Shown: in pieces, positions 8,655 to 17,857 of the stretch | Layout of the letters: each line of letters opens with the position of its first letter | Numbering within the stretch: the first letter of the stretch is position 1 | Source: UBA7672 sp963718145 | Lineage (GTDB): Bacteria > Pseudomonadota > Alphaproteobacteria > Caulobacterales > Hyphomonadaceae | DNA length: 64,000 nt | Reading direction: 5' to 3' | NCBI GenBank assembly: GCA_963718145.1 | Contig: CAVQYJ010000012.1 | Location: 248,001 to 312,000 of the forward strand | Made by a program: the position numbers and the translations under genes | The notes under the pieces: generated by a model | Database searches by the model: none | Seen by the model: only the letters and a program-made list of their open reading frames with translations | Told to the model about the DNA's origin: nothing

Positions 8655-11198
8655 CTAGAAGCGTGCGTTTGTGCTGAAGCGGAAAGTCTCAGTCCGGTCG
8701 TATTCTTCCTTCGCAAGGATCTGCGAGAAGTCGAAGCGTATCGGACCGAACGGCGAGTCCCAGAAAATCGACACGCCAGCACTGGCCCGCAGGCTAGCGC
8801 TGTCATCGACCCGGAAGGCATTGAACGAATCATTGGCCTGGCGATCCCGGTCCTCATCATCGAGCAACCCGAGAGTGCCGAATTCCGCGAACAATGCCCC
8901 ATCGATCCCAAGTTCCTCGGGAGCATACGGGATTGGGAAGGACAATTCCAAGGACCCAATCGCATATGCCTTGCCGCCCAGGGCATTGAACGCCCTGATC
9001 TCGGCGGGATTTATGTTGCCGCCGGCATCGCGCGTGGCGGAGGTGTAAAGCAGTTGGCCGGTCGAGTTGATCTGCTGGGTTCCGTCGTCGTTGAGCAGGG
9101 GCACCGAGAAATCGCGCGGGGGAACGCCCACATCGACGGCGATGGTTTCGGTGTTGTAGAAATACTGAACCTCGCGCGGGCCGAGGCCGGCTACGTCGAA
9201 GCCGCGGAACGAATTGCCGCCCTTGAAGAAGCGGTTGTTGATGCGGATGCCCTCGTCGCCCCAGCTTTCGATATAGCCGGCCTCGAGGCGGGCGCTGGCG
9301 ACGATGCCTGGCAACAGGCCGCGATAGGTCGATGCGCGAATCTCGTTCCGTAGATAGTTCACATCGCCGCCGAGGCCCGCGATGTCCTGGCTGAAGTCGA
9401 TCTGATAGCCGCGCGTGGGTTCGAGATAGTCGTTCAGACGGTTGACGGTGAGCGTGTAGCCAAAAGCAGAGGTGATGCGGCTGCCCTGCTGGTCACAGAG
9501 CGAGGATCGGAAGAATGCTGTGGTAGAACAGTCGGTCAGAGTCGGATCGAGCTGCAGGTCGTCGCTGCGCAGGTTATAGCGCAGGCCAATCTGCTCGGAG
9601 TCGGACAGCGGGAACAGCAAGCGGCCACCGGCCCCGATAACGGAGTTCTGGAAGCCTGCTTCCGCGAAGAAGTCGGACTGCGTCAGGAACAGGTCGAGGC
9701 CAACGGCAAGGTTGCGGTCCTGAAATTTCGGCTCGGTGAAACGGAACTCGATGTCCTGCTGGCGCGAGGTCGCCTGGATGCGGGCGGAAAGGTATTGGCC
9801 GCGTCCGCGGAAATTGCGCTGCTGTGCGCTCACCGAGAACAGGAACGCGTCGGCGGAGGAGAACCCCGCCGAGAAGGCGAGCTCGCCAGTGGCCTGTTCC
9901 TCGACCTTCACCTTGACGACGGTGCGGTCGTTGGTGGAGCCATCCTCTTCGGTGATGTCGACGGTCTTTTCGTCGAAGAAGCCGAGGGCGCGGATGCGGC
10001 TCTTGGCGTTTTCAAGCAGCGCCGGATTATAGGTGTCGCCTTCGGCCACGCGAACCTCGCGGCGGATGACGCGGTCCAACGTCTGGGTGTTGCCCTGGAT
10101 GTCGATGCGCTCGATGTATACGCGCGGGCCTTCGTCTACCACGAAGGTGTAGCTGACCTTGTGGGTTACAGGATCGCGCTTCTCGACCGGCCGTACATTC
10201 ACGTTGGCGTAGCCGGAGACGCCGGCGGCGAAGGTCAGCGTCTCGATCGCCTTACTGACCTGGTCAGAACGGAAAAGGTCGCCTTCGTGCATCGGGAGGA
10301 CGAGCGCAAGGCGGTCGCCAGAGAGTTTCTCAAGCTGGGTTTCGACTTTCAAGTCGCCGAAATTGTAGGTCGCGCCCTCGTCGAGCGTATAGGTGATGTA
10401 GAAGTCGCGGCGATCGGGCGTGAGCTCGGCGACGGCCGAGACGACGCGGAAATCCGCGTAGCCCTGGTTGGTGTAGAATTTCCGGAGCTGTTCCTGGTCG
10501 TACTCGATCTGGCCGGGGTTGTAGTTGTCCGCCTTCTCGAAGAACCGCCACCAGCGCGACTGACGCGTGGTGATCTCGCGGCGCAGGCGGCTGTCGGTGT
10601 AGCGGTCGTTGCCGATGAAGTTGATCGAGTTGACGCCGGTGGACGGGCCTTCCTCGATCACGAAGATCAGGTCGGCGCGGTTCTGCGGCAGTACCTTGTA
10701 TTGCGGCGTCACGGTGGCGGCGAAGCGGCCAGCGCGGCGGTAGACTTCGAGAATGCGCTGCACGTCCTGTTCGACACGCGAGAGTGTGAAGGTCTGCCGG
10801 GGCTCGGCCTCGGTTTCTTCTTCGAGACGTTCCGTGGTAACGGCGTTGTTGCCTTCGAAGATGATGCGGTTGATGACGGGCGCCTCGATCACGCGGACGA
10901 CGAGTTCGGATCCGCGCTGGAGGATCTGGAGGTCGGCGAAAAGTCCGGTCGCCTGCAGAGCGCGCAGGGAGAGGTTGATCCGGTCCTCGTCGAATGCGTC
11001 ACCTGGACGAAGCAGCAGGTAGGACTGGATCGTGCGCGCCTCGATGCGGGTGTTGCCCTCGACGACGATGCGGGAAATGACGCTGGGCTGCTGGGGCTGT
11101 TGCGCCCAGGCCTGGTTTGCCCTGGCCGCATCCTGAGCGGCGACCAACGCGCCGGCAGACGCAGTCAGCGCCAGCGCGCTCGCGAACCATGACCGCAT
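8655..11198 (-). CDS. bamA: Outer-membrane protein assembly factor BamA
   Basis: Omp85-family protein of 847 aa that inserts beta-barrels into the outer membrane. A signal peptide (about 1-28) is followed by five POTRA repeats (to about 440) and a 16-strand barrel ending in phenylalanine (FSTNARF), the outer-membrane targeting signature. The loop-6 motif appears as GGNSFRGFD near residue 680, matching the family VRGF lock. It is placed between rseP and ompH as in most proteobacteria, with a 102-bp gap before it. Confidence 0.96.
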   Translation of the reverse strand: MRSWFASALALTASAGALVAAQDAARANQAWAQQPQQPSVISRIVVEGNTRIEARTIQSYLLLRPGDAFDEDRINLSLRALQATGLFADLQILQRGSELVVRVIEAPVINRIIFEGNNAVTTERLEEETEAEPRQTFTLSRVEQDVQRILEVYRRAGRFAATVTPQYKVLPQNRADLIFVIEEGPSTGVNSINFIGNDRYTDSRLRREITTRQSRWWRFFEKADNYNPGQIEYDQEQLRKFYTNQGYADFRVVSAVAELTPDRRDFYITYTLDEGATYNFGDLKVETQLEKLSGDRLALVLPMHEGDLFRSDQVSKAIETLTFAAGVSGYANVNVRPVEKRDPVTHKVSYTFVVDEGPRVYIERIDIQGNTQTLDRVIRREVRVAEGDTYNPALLENAKSRIRALGFFDEKTVDITEEDGSTNDRTVVKVKVEEQATGELAFSAGFSSADAFLFSVSAQQRNFRGRGQYLSARIQATSRQQDIEFRFTEPKFQDRNLAVGLDLFLTQSDFFAEAGFQNSVIGAGGRLLFPLSDSEQIGLRYNLRSDDLQLDPTLTDCSTTAFFRSSLCDQQGSRITSAFGYTLTVNRLNDYLEPTRGYQIDFSQDIAGLGGDVNYLRNEIRASTYRGLLPGIVASARLEAGYIESWGDEGIRINNRFFKGGNSFRGFDVAGLGPREVQYFYNTETIAVDVGVPPRDFSVPLLNDDGTQQINSTGQLLYTSATRDAGGNINPAEIRAFNALGGKAYAIGSLELSFPIPYAPEELGIDGALFAEFGTLGLLDDEDRDRQANDSFNAFRVDDSASLRASAGVSIFWDSPFGPIRFDFSQILAKEEYDRTETFRFSTNARF

Positions 11199-11300
11199 CT
11201 AACCTACCCCTCACACACTACGGACCGCCTGGCGCGGTCTCTTTAGGCCGTCTTACAACAACATGCCGCTGGAAAGCTCAAGCGGTTGACTGCGGTGGTT

Positions 11301-12527
11301 TCAAGGCGCGCCCGGCCACCCGGGCACAAGGCGGCCGATGTCCTGCCACGTGATCACCAGAGCAAAGCTGACGAGACATGCAAGGCCGATTGTCAGCCCC
11401 ACTTGCTGTACCTTTTCAGGCACTTCCTTGCCGGTAATGGCTTCCGCGACACACATTACAACAGCGCCACCATCCAGGACGGGAATCGGCAGCAGGTTGA
11501 AGAAGCCAACCCCGATGGACAGGAGCGCCGCCAGGTTGACGAAACTGTACAGCAGGCCGGTCAGCTTCTTATCGAGGCTAACGCCTTCCTGCTTCATATG
11601 CATATCGGTGACGTTGTCAGCGAGGTTGAAGATGCCGAGCGGTCCAGAAAGCTTGTCCAGCCCATCCCTGCCGGTGACCAAACGGCGCAGCACGGTGATC
11701 GTACTTTCGATGGCGTCGCCCGTAGACGTGACTCCGTAGCCAATCGCTTCAATTGGATTCAGCTTGCGGATCGCCGTGTCGCGCTGGGCGAGCTTGAGGC
11801 CTATGCGGCCGAGATTTTCGCGGACCTTGAGCTGTTCGTTGTAGTCGGTTTGCGACTTCGGCGTGGCGACAAGGTCGACCTTCTGACCCGCGCGCAGCAC
11901 GGTATAGTGCACTTCCTCACCGGACATCAGGACGGTTGCCCTCTCGATGTCGTTTGACGTAACGACAGGTTTGCCGCCAGCCTCGATCACCAAGTCGCCC
12001 GGCTTGAAGCCCGCGGCCGCTGCGGGGCCGCCAGCGTCCACACCTGTAACCAGCACTTCCTTCGACGTCGCGACGCCGAACCCCATAGCCATGACGGCGA
12101 AGACGACTATGGCGAAGATGAAATTCGCGAATGGCCCGCCCAGCGAAACGGCCATGCGCTTCCACGGGCCGAGTTCGGTATAGGGCTTGCCAATGAGCCT
12201 GATCGGCGGTTTGCCATCTTCCTCGATCTCGGTGATATCGACGCCCGGAGGCGTATCCGGCCGCTGCTCACGCGTGTCCGTCGGGGCCTGGATCTCGCCG
12301 ACGAACTTCACGAAGCCGCCGAGCGGCAGCCAGTTCAGGCGCCAGCGTGTGCCGCGCTTGTCGCGCACTTCAAAGATCGGCTTGCCGAAACCAATGGCGA
12401 AGGATTCCGCTGCAGCATTGAAGATTCGTCCAACCCAGTAGTGGCCCAATTCGTGGACCGTGATGATCACCGAGATCAGCACGATGAATGACAGCGGCGA
12501 CGCCAGTACGGAAAAAACCTTGTCCAT
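11301..12527 (-). CDS. rseP: Site-2 intramembrane zinc metalloprotease RseP/MmpA
   Basis: Membrane protease that cleaves transmembrane substrates such as anti-sigma factors and, in Caulobacter, the polarity factor PodJ. The zinc site HELGH is at residues 25-29 in the first membrane helix, and the second motif NLLPIPVLDGG is near the C-terminus. A single PDZ domain lies at about 130-210. ATG at 12527 is preferred; a GTG one codon upstream (12530) is equally open. The family is about 400 aa, and this protein is 408. Confidence 0.94.
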   Translation of the reverse strand: MDKVFSVLASPLSFIVLISVIITVHELGHYWVGRIFNAAAESFAIGFGKPIFEVRDKRGTRWRLNWLPLGGFVKFVGEIQAPTDTREQRPDTPPGVDITEIEEDGKPPIRLIGKPYTELGPWKRMAVSLGGPFANFIFAIVVFAVMAMGFGVATSKEVLVTGVDAGGPAAAAGFKPGDLVIEAGGKPVVTSNDIERATVLMSGEEVHYTVLRAGQKVDLVATPKSQTDYNEQLKVRENLGRIGLKLAQRDTAIRKLNPIEAIGYGVTSTGDAIESTITVLRRLVTGRDGLDKLSGPLGIFNLADNVTDMHMKQEGVSLDKKLTGLLYSFVNLAALLSIGVGFFNLLPIPVLDGGAVVMCVAEAITGKEVPEKVQQVGLTIGLACLVSFALVITWQDIGRLVPGWPGAP

Positions 12528-12561
12528 CACGCGGCGCCTCTCATGGTCTCAACTTGCCCGC

Positions 12562-13746
12562 TCATGCAGCAAGGCGAAGTTTTTCGACCGTGCGCTCGCG
12601 CACAAGGCGATCGATTTCGAATACGGCTTCGAAGCTTGCTGGAGCGACCGAGGCGGAGCGGCTGTTAAGGAACTCGTCGAGCACTTCGCCTGCCACCTGC
12701 GCAATGGTCAAAAACCCAATACGGCGCTGCAAAAAGGCCGCCACGGCAACCTCGTTTGCCCCGTTCAGCACAATTGGCGCGCCGCCCCCTGCGGATACCG
12801 CCGCCCGCGCGACCTCCAGCGCAGGAAACCGCTGGGGGTCGGGAGGCAGGAAATCCAGCCTTCCGATCTTGGCGAGATCAAGGCGCTCCAGCCCCGGCAG
12901 GGGCATGCGATTTGGCCAGGCTAATGCATACGAAATGGGGGTTCGCATGTCTGGCATACCCAACTGGGCCAACACAGAACCATCGTCATAGGACACCAAA
13001 CTATGGATGATCTGCTGGGGGTGGATCAGCACGTCGATGCGGTCTGGAGGAATATCAAAAAGATAGGCCGCCTCGATCAACTCCAGCCCCTTGTTCATCA
13101 TGGTCGCTGAGTCGACGGAGATCTTGGCCCCCATTTCCCAGTTCGGGTGGGCGCAAGCCTGTTCGGGGGTTACTGCGGCCATTTCGCCTAGGGGCGTGGA
13201 GCGGAACGGACCACCTGAAGCGGTGAGTATCAATTTCTCGACCCGGTCGGGCAGGCCCAGTACCTGAAAAATGGCGTTGTGCTCGGAGTCGATCGGCAGG
13301 AGGCGGGCGCCTGACTTGCGCGCCTCCTCCCGGAGCAACGGTCCGGCGCATACCAGGCTTTCCTTGTTAGCGAGTGCAACGCTCGTTCCGGCGCGTACGG
13401 CGGCGAGCGTGGAGCGCAGGCCTGCTATGCCGACGATCGCAGCCACCAACCGGTCTGCAGGGCGCGAGGCGGCTTCCACGACTGCGTTTGATCCGGCGGC
13501 CACTTCGATGCCTGTGTTGGCGAGTAGCGACTTGAGGTTTTCGTAAAGCGCCGGATCCGCGATCACTGCGAGCTGAGCGCGCGAGGCGATGGCTGCCTTC
13601 GCCAGCGCGTCGACATTGCGATTAGCGGTAAGCGCGACGACTTCGAAATCCGGCGCGCCCGGCGCTTTGCCGGAAATCACGTCAAGCGTGGAGACGCCAA
13701 CAGAGCCCGTAGCGCCGAGGACGGATACTCGTACGCGGTCACTCAT
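12562..13746 (-). CDS. dxr: 1-deoxy-D-xylulose 5-phosphate reductoisomerase
   Basis: Second step of the MEP isoprenoid pathway: converts DXP to MEP with NADPH. The 394-aa protein has the NADPH-binding GATGSVG at 11-17, the metal/substrate block LLPIDSEHNAIFQ, and SASGGPF-type ligands (ILTASGGPFR) followed by HPNWEMGAKISVDSATMMNKG. Its ATG overlaps the cdsA stop by four bases. It feeds prenyl precursors to the neighbouring uppS product. Confidence 0.96.
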   Translation of the reverse strand: MSDRVRVSVLGATGSVGVSTLDVISGKAPGAPDFEVVALTANRNVDALAKAAIASRAQLAVIADPALYENLKSLLANTGIEVAAGSNAVVEAASRPADRLVAAIVGIAGLRSTLAAVRAGTSVALANKESLVCAGPLLREEARKSGARLLPIDSEHNAIFQVLGLPDRVEKLILTASGGPFRSTPLGEMAAVTPEQACAHPNWEMGAKISVDSATMMNKGLELIEAAYLFDIPPDRIDVLIHPQQIIHSLVSYDDGSVLAQLGMPDMRTPISYALAWPNRMPLPGLERLDLAKIGRLDFLPPDPQRFPALEVARAAVSAGGGAPIVLNGANEVAVAAFLQRRIGFLTIAQVAGEVLDEFLNSRSASVAPASFEAVFEIDRLVRERTVEKLRLAA

Positions 13747-14648
13747 CCCGCACCTGCCGACGTGAAGCCTGGCGCGATCGCAGGGAAGAACCGCAGTATG
13801 AGCGCTGCAAATACGGAGGCGGCCATCAGCGCATCAAGCCGGTCGAGCACACCGCCATGGCCTGGAACAATGCCGGATGTGTCCTTGACGCCGTAGAGCC
13901 GTTTGAAGCGGGATTCCAGCAAGTCTCCTGCCTGCGCCACCACGGAGAGGATGAGACTGGCGAACAGCCAGTGGGTGAAATCCCCCCCGGCCGCGCGCGC
14001 CACGGCGCCGCCGGCGAGACCGGCGCAAACCAGGGCGCCGATCGCGCCGGTCCACGTCTTGTTGGGGCTGTCCTTGGGGCTAAGCAATGGTCCGCCGAAA
14101 CCCCGGCCCGCGAAATATGCTGCAATATCGGTCGCCCACACGATGGCGAGGATGGCTACCAGAGTAAGTTGCCCGTTGGGCGTCAGCTCGCGGACCCACA
14201 CGAAAGCGCCAAATGGCAAGGTTGTATAGATTGCACCAAACGCCATGGAGCTGACCGAGCCCTTGCCTACCCACGACACGCCCGCGACCACAGCCGCTGT
14301 CATCAGCGAGGTCAGCGCCACCCACTCGATCCCTTTTGAGGCGAGGAAGACAGCAGCCGTGGCGCCTACGGCCATGGCGACCAGCAAGGCAACACGCGTC
14401 CACTCCTGCTCGGCCTGCGAAGCCATGCGGGTCCATTCGGCAGAGGCCACGACAGCGCACGCGCCAGTCGCCATGGTCAGCGGCAAACCGCCGACCCAGC
14501 AGGCCCACGCGCCCAGCGGCGCGAGAATAGCTGCAGAAACGACGCGGAGAATGATCTCGCGTCGTCCGCCGCCAACCTTGGGCGGCTCCTGAGCCGGAGC
14601 GTCAGGAGCCAAGGCCGCCGAATCGTCTGTCACGGCGTCTGAACGCAT
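13743..14648 (-). CDS. cdsA: Phosphatidate cytidylyltransferase
   Basis: Integral membrane enzyme making CDP-diacylglycerol for phospholipid synthesis. The 301-aa protein has about eight hydrophobic segments and the family signature near the C-terminus: SRFKRLYGVKDTSGIVPGHG followed by GVLDRLDAL. The annotated ATG overlaps the end of uppS by 47 bp; a GTG at 14633 or a TTG further in would reduce this. The first 25 residues are polar and poorly conserved, so the exact start is uncertain. Confidence 0.93.
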   Translation of the reverse strand: MRSDAVTDDSAALAPDAPAQEPPKVGGGRREIILRVVSAAILAPLGAWACWVGGLPLTMATGACAVVASAEWTRMASQAEQEWTRVALLVAMAVGATAAVFLASKGIEWVALTSLMTAAVVAGVSWVGKGSVSSMAFGAIYTTLPFGAFVWVRELTPNGQLTLVAILAIVWATDIAAYFAGRGFGGPLLSPKDSPNKTWTGAIGALVCAGLAGGAVARAAGGDFTHWLFASLILSVVAQAGDLLESRFKRLYGVKDTSGIVPGHGGVLDRLDALMAASVFAALILRFFPAIAPGFTSAGAG

Positions 14649-15354
14649 CGATCGCCTTTTCGAGGCTTTCCTTGTTGAAGTCGGGCCACCACAAATCCAT
14701 GAACATCAGCTCGGCATAGGCGCCACTCCACAGCAGGAAGTTGCTGAGCCGGAGTTCGCCGCTAGTGCGGATAACCAGATCTGGATCCGGCAATTCAGCC
14801 GTCCACATCAGTTTGGAAATCATCGCCTCATCGACATCGTCAGGCCTGATCTGCCCCGTTGCTACGCGACGAGCGATCTCCTTCGTTGCCGCGACGATCT
14901 CTCCCCGTCCGCCATAGTTGAACGCGATGTTGAGGTTGAGGCGGGTGTTGCCCCGGGTGAGATTCACGGCCTCGTCGATGAGTTCGAGGATGTCGGGCTT
15001 CAAGCCCTCGCGCTGCCCGATGATGCGTATGCGCACGCCGTCCTTGTGCAGGCGGGCGAGATCTCGGCGCACGAACAGGCGCAACAGGTCGAACAGCGCA
15101 TCGATCTCCGACTGCGGGCGGTTCCAGTTCTCTGTCGAGAACGAAAACACCGTCAGATCGCTGAGGCCGAGATCTCGGCTCGCCTCCACGGCGCGGCGCA
15201 GGGCCTCCACGCCCTCCTTGTGGCCCATGGCGCGCGGAAGGCCGCGGGCTTTCGCCCAGCGGCCATTGCCATCCATGATGATGGCGACGTGACGGGGTGG
15301 ATGCCGGAGAGTGGCGAGCCCCGCGTCCGTTACGGATGTCTTCGGCTCGCTCAC
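14602..15354 (-). CDS. uppS: Undecaprenyl diphosphate synthase (cis-prenyltransferase)
   Basis: Elongates farnesyl-PP with isopentenyl-PP to the C55 carrier used for peptidoglycan and LPS. The 250-aa protein has the catalytic MDGNGRW at 27-33 (Asp28), TVFSFSTENWNRP, and the C-terminal RTSGELRLSNFLLWSGAYAE signature. The start overlaps the frr stop by four bases. The uppS-cdsA-dxr order is conserved widely and groups lipid precursor genes. Confidence 0.96.
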   Translation of the reverse strand: MSEPKTSVTDAGLATLRHPPRHVAIIMDGNGRWAKARGLPRAMGHKEGVEALRRAVEASRDLGLSDLTVFSFSTENWNRPQSEIDALFDLLRLFVRRDLARLHKDGVRIRIIGQREGLKPDILELIDEAVNLTRGNTRLNLNIAFNYGGRGEIVAATKEIARRVATGQIRPDDVDEAMISKLMWTAELPDPDLVIRTSGELRLSNFLLWSGAYAELMFMDLWWPDFNKESLEKAIDAFRRRDRRFGGLGS

Positions 15355-15911
15355 ACCTGCATGATCTCTTCGGCTTTGTGCTTCAGCAGGTCATCGACCA
15401 TGGCTATGTGCTTGTCGGTGGCTTTCTGCACGTCGTTCGAGCGGCCCTTGACCTGGTCTTCGCTCAACTCGTGCGCCTTTTCGAGGCGCTTAAGCAGGTC
15501 CATGCCGTCGCGACGGACATTGCGGATAGCCACGCGGGCGCTTTCGGCGAACTGGCCGGCAAGCTTCTGCAGGTCCTTGCGGCGCTCCTCGGAGAGCGGC
15601 GGGATCGGGATGCGAAGGGTCTGTCCGTCGGTGATCGGGTTGAGGCCAAGCGGCGCTTCGCGGATCGCGCGATCGACGGCGCCGACCTGGCTCTTGTCCC
15701 ACACGCTGACGCTGAGCATGCGGGCATCCGTGGCGCTGACGGAGGCCACCTGGTTCAGCGGCATCGACGAGCCGTAGGCCGGTACATGTATCGTATCCAG
15801 CAAATGGACGGAGGCGCGGCCGGTGCGCAGACCGCTGAACTCGGTCTTGAGCGAGTTGAGGGCGCCGTCCATGCGCTTTTCGAGCGCCTTGAGGTCGAAT
15901 GACTCGGGCAT
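15351..15911 (-). CDS. frr: Ribosome recycling factor
   Basis: Splits post-termination ribosomes together with EF-G. The length of 186 aa equals the family norm. Typical segments are LRTGRASVHLLDTIHVPAYGS near residue 28, and PPLSEERRKDLQKLAGQFAE in the helical domain. It lies 24 bp after pyrH and overlaps uppS by four bases, the common pyrH-frr-uppS arrangement. Confidence 0.97.
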   Translation of the reverse strand: MPESFDLKALEKRMDGALNSLKTEFSGLRTGRASVHLLDTIHVPAYGSSMPLNQVASVSATDARMLSVSVWDKSQVGAVDRAIREAPLGLNPITDGQTLRIPIPPLSEERRKDLQKLAGQFAESARVAIRNVRRDGMDLLKRLEKAHELSEDQVKGRSNDVQKATDKHIAMVDDLLKHKAEEIMQV

Positions 15912-15935
15912 TGCGTTTCCCCTGCTGTTCCTACT

Positions 15936-16667
15936 CTAGCGCCGGCCGCCAATCGTCGTGCTCGGGCCCTGGCCGGTCAGCACCTTGGCGAGGCCGCCTG
16001 GGTCGCGAATACGAAACACGACAATAGGGATCCGGTTTTCCTTGAGGAGGCTGATGGCGGTGGCGTCCATCACCTTCAGCTCCTTCGAAAGTACTTCCAT
16101 GTAGTCGAGCGTGTCGAACCGGGTGGCAGCCGGCTCCAGCTTCGGGTCGGCCGAATAGACGCCATCGACCTGGGTGCCTTTCAGCATGGCATCGCAGTTC
16201 ATTTCCGCGGCGCGCAGGGCGGCGCCGGTGTCGGTGGTGAAGAACGGATTGCCGGTGCCAGCCGCGAAGATAACGACGCGGCCCTTCTCCATGTGGCGCA
16301 TGGCGCGGCGGCGGATGAAAGGTTCGCAGATCGTGTGCATCGAGACGCCCGACTGCACGCGCGTCGCCACGCCAACATTCTCGAGAGAGTTCTGCATCAC
16401 CAGCGCGTTCATCACTGTGGCCAGCATGCCCATGTGATCGGCTTGGGCGCGCTCCATCCCGGCATCGACGCCCCACTTGCCGCGCCAGATGTTGCCGCCG
16501 CCGATGACGAGGCAGATCTGGCAGCCTAGAGCGATAGCGGATTTCACTTCCTCGGCGTACTTGGTGCAGGCTCCGACATCGATGCCGTAGCCCTGTTCTC
16601 CCATCAACGCTTCGCCGGATATCTTGAGGAGGACGCGCTTGTATTTGAGGGCCGCATTAGCCGCCAT
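15936..16667 (-). CDS. pyrH: Uridylate kinase
   Basis: Phosphorylates UMP to UDP; an amino-acid-kinase-fold hexamer regulated by GTP and UTP in most bacteria. The 243-aa protein shows KRVLLKISGEALMG (phosphate loop), VIGGGNIWRG, and the GTGNPFFTTDTGAALRA block with the catalytic Asp. It is followed closely by frr and separated from tsf by about 118 bp holding a hairpin. Confidence 0.96.
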   Translation of the reverse strand: MAANAALKYKRVLLKISGEALMGEQGYGIDVGACTKYAEEVKSAIALGCQICLVIGGGNIWRGKWGVDAGMERAQADHMGMLATVMNALVMQNSLENVGVATRVQSGVSMHTICEPFIRRRAMRHMEKGRVVIFAAGTGNPFFTTDTGAALRAAEMNCDAMLKGTQVDGVYSADPKLEPAATRFDTLDYMEVLSKELKVMDATAISLLKENRIPIVVFRIRDPGGLAKVLTGQGPSTTIGGRR

Positions 16668-16729
16668 GACGCCATCCTCTGCACATTTTGGCGGCCCGGA
16701 GCAGGACGCCCCAAGCCGCCAAAGTCTAG

Positions 16730-16776
16730 CCGCGAATCCGTAGGGTTCGCAAAGCCTTTACACCTTCGGATTCGGC
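16730..16776 (-). terminator. Hairpin 10 bp after the tsf stop (possible terminator or processing site)
   Basis: GAATCCG (16734-16740) pairs with CGGATTC (16767-16773), extended by further pairs around one bulge. On the minus strand it lies just past tsf, but the following bases (TAGACTTTGG) are only weakly U-rich. A T-run follows the stem on the plus strand instead, where no gene ends. Partial termination or mRNA processing between tsf and pyrH is the likeliest role. Confidence 0.4.
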
Positions 16777-16785
16777 TTTTTCAGC

Positions 16786-17718
16786 CTATTCCTTGGGCTT
16801 GGCGAAGGAGGCGACTTCGGCCGCGAAGTCGGTCGCCGCCTTCTCGATCCCTTCGCCCACCTCGAACTTGACGAAGCCCTTCAGCTTCACTGGAGCGCCC
16901 ATGTTCTTGGCGGCGGCTTCGATGAACTTGCCGACCGTGACATCAGGATCCATCACAAACGCCTGCTCGACCAGGACGGACTCCTGGTAGAACTTGCGGA
17001 TACGGCCCTCGACCATCTTTTCGATGACGTTGGCGGGCTTGCCCGACTCAGCGGCCTGCGCAGTCAGAATGGCCTTTTCTTTCTCGACGACTTTCGGGTC
17101 GAGTTCCGCTGTCGTGGCCGCGAGGGGTTTCATCGAAGCAACGTGCATCGCAACCTTGCGGCCGAGGTCGTTCAGCCGCGACTTGTCACCTGGGGACTCG
17201 AGCGCAACCAGAACGCCGATCTTGCCAAGTCCGTCACTAGCCGCGTTGTGTATGTACGTTGCGACTACGCCTTCAGGAACCGAAAGCGCGGCGGCGCGGC
17301 GCAACGTCAAGTTCTCGCCGATGGTGGCGACGAGACGCTGCAGCATCTCGTTGACCGTTCCCTCGCCATCGGGCGAGGCGGCGTGCGCGACTTTCGTCAC
17401 GTCGCCATTGCTCTTGAGCGCAACATCCGCAATCCCGCGCACGGCTTTCTGGAAGCCTTCATTCCGGGCGACGAAATCGGTTTCCGAATTGACTTCGACC
17501 AACGCCGCAGCATTGCCCCTCGTCGCAATGCCAACGAGACCTTCCGCAGCAACGCGGTCAGCCTTCTTGGCAGCCTTGAGTATCCCCTTCTCACGCAGCC
17601 AGTCGGCCGAAGCGTCGAGGTCGCCGTTGTTCTCCGCAAGGGCCTTCTTGCAGTCCATCATTCCCGCGCCGGTCTTCTCGCGCAGCTCTTTGACAAGTGC
17701 AGCACTGATCTCGGCCAT
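16786..17718 (-). CDS. tsf: Translation elongation factor Ts
   Basis: Nucleotide-exchange factor for EF-Tu. I start it at the ATG at 17718 (MAEISAALVKELREKTGAGM), which has a strong site AGGAGAAGGA seven bases upstream and gives 310 aa. The open frame runs further upstream but that part is unlike EF-Ts. The N-terminal UBA-type region (GAGMMDCKKAL) and the core motif SETDFVARNEGF (about 75-90) are clear. The gene is the partner of rpsB just upstream. Confidence 0.96.
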   Translation of the reverse strand: MAEISAALVKELREKTGAGMMDCKKALAENNGDLDASADWLREKGILKAAKKADRVAAEGLVGIATRGNAAALVEVNSETDFVARNEGFQKAVRGIADVALKSNGDVTKVAHAASPDGEGTVNEMLQRLVATIGENLTLRRAAALSVPEGVVATYIHNAASDGLGKIGVLVALESPGDKSRLNDLGRKVAMHVASMKPLAATTAELDPKVVEKEKAILTAQAAESGKPANVIEKMVEGRIRKFYQESVLVEQAFVMDPDVTVGKFIEAAAKNMGAPVKLKGFVKFEVGEGIEKAATDFAAEVASFAKPKE

Positions 17719-17741
17719 GTTCCTTCTCCTGAACTTGGCGA

Positions 17742-17782
17742 CCCGCTGTGGCCCGGGAAGCTTGTCCCCCAGACACAGCGGG
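17742..17782 (-). promoter_or_regulatory. Intercistronic hairpin between rpsB and tsf
   Basis: A perfect 9-bp inverted repeat, CCCGCTGTG (17742-17750) and CACAGCGGG (17774-17782), lies between the rpsB stop and the tsf ribosome site. There is no U-tract after it. In E. coli an attenuating signal separates these two genes, so this may set the S2 to EF-Ts ratio or protect the rpsB 3' end. That role is inferred. Confidence 0.45.
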
Positions 17783-17857
17783 CCGGTTGTAACAGATTCC
17801 CGACCTAGCCGGGCGCCCGACAGATGGGTATCCGCCGGGCCACCCGCAATGGCTGTA

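Noticed and set aside
9795..11192. 465-codon frame antisense to bamA
   Set aside because: Typical mirror frame of GC-rich coding DNA; no family features and a well-supported gene on the other strand.
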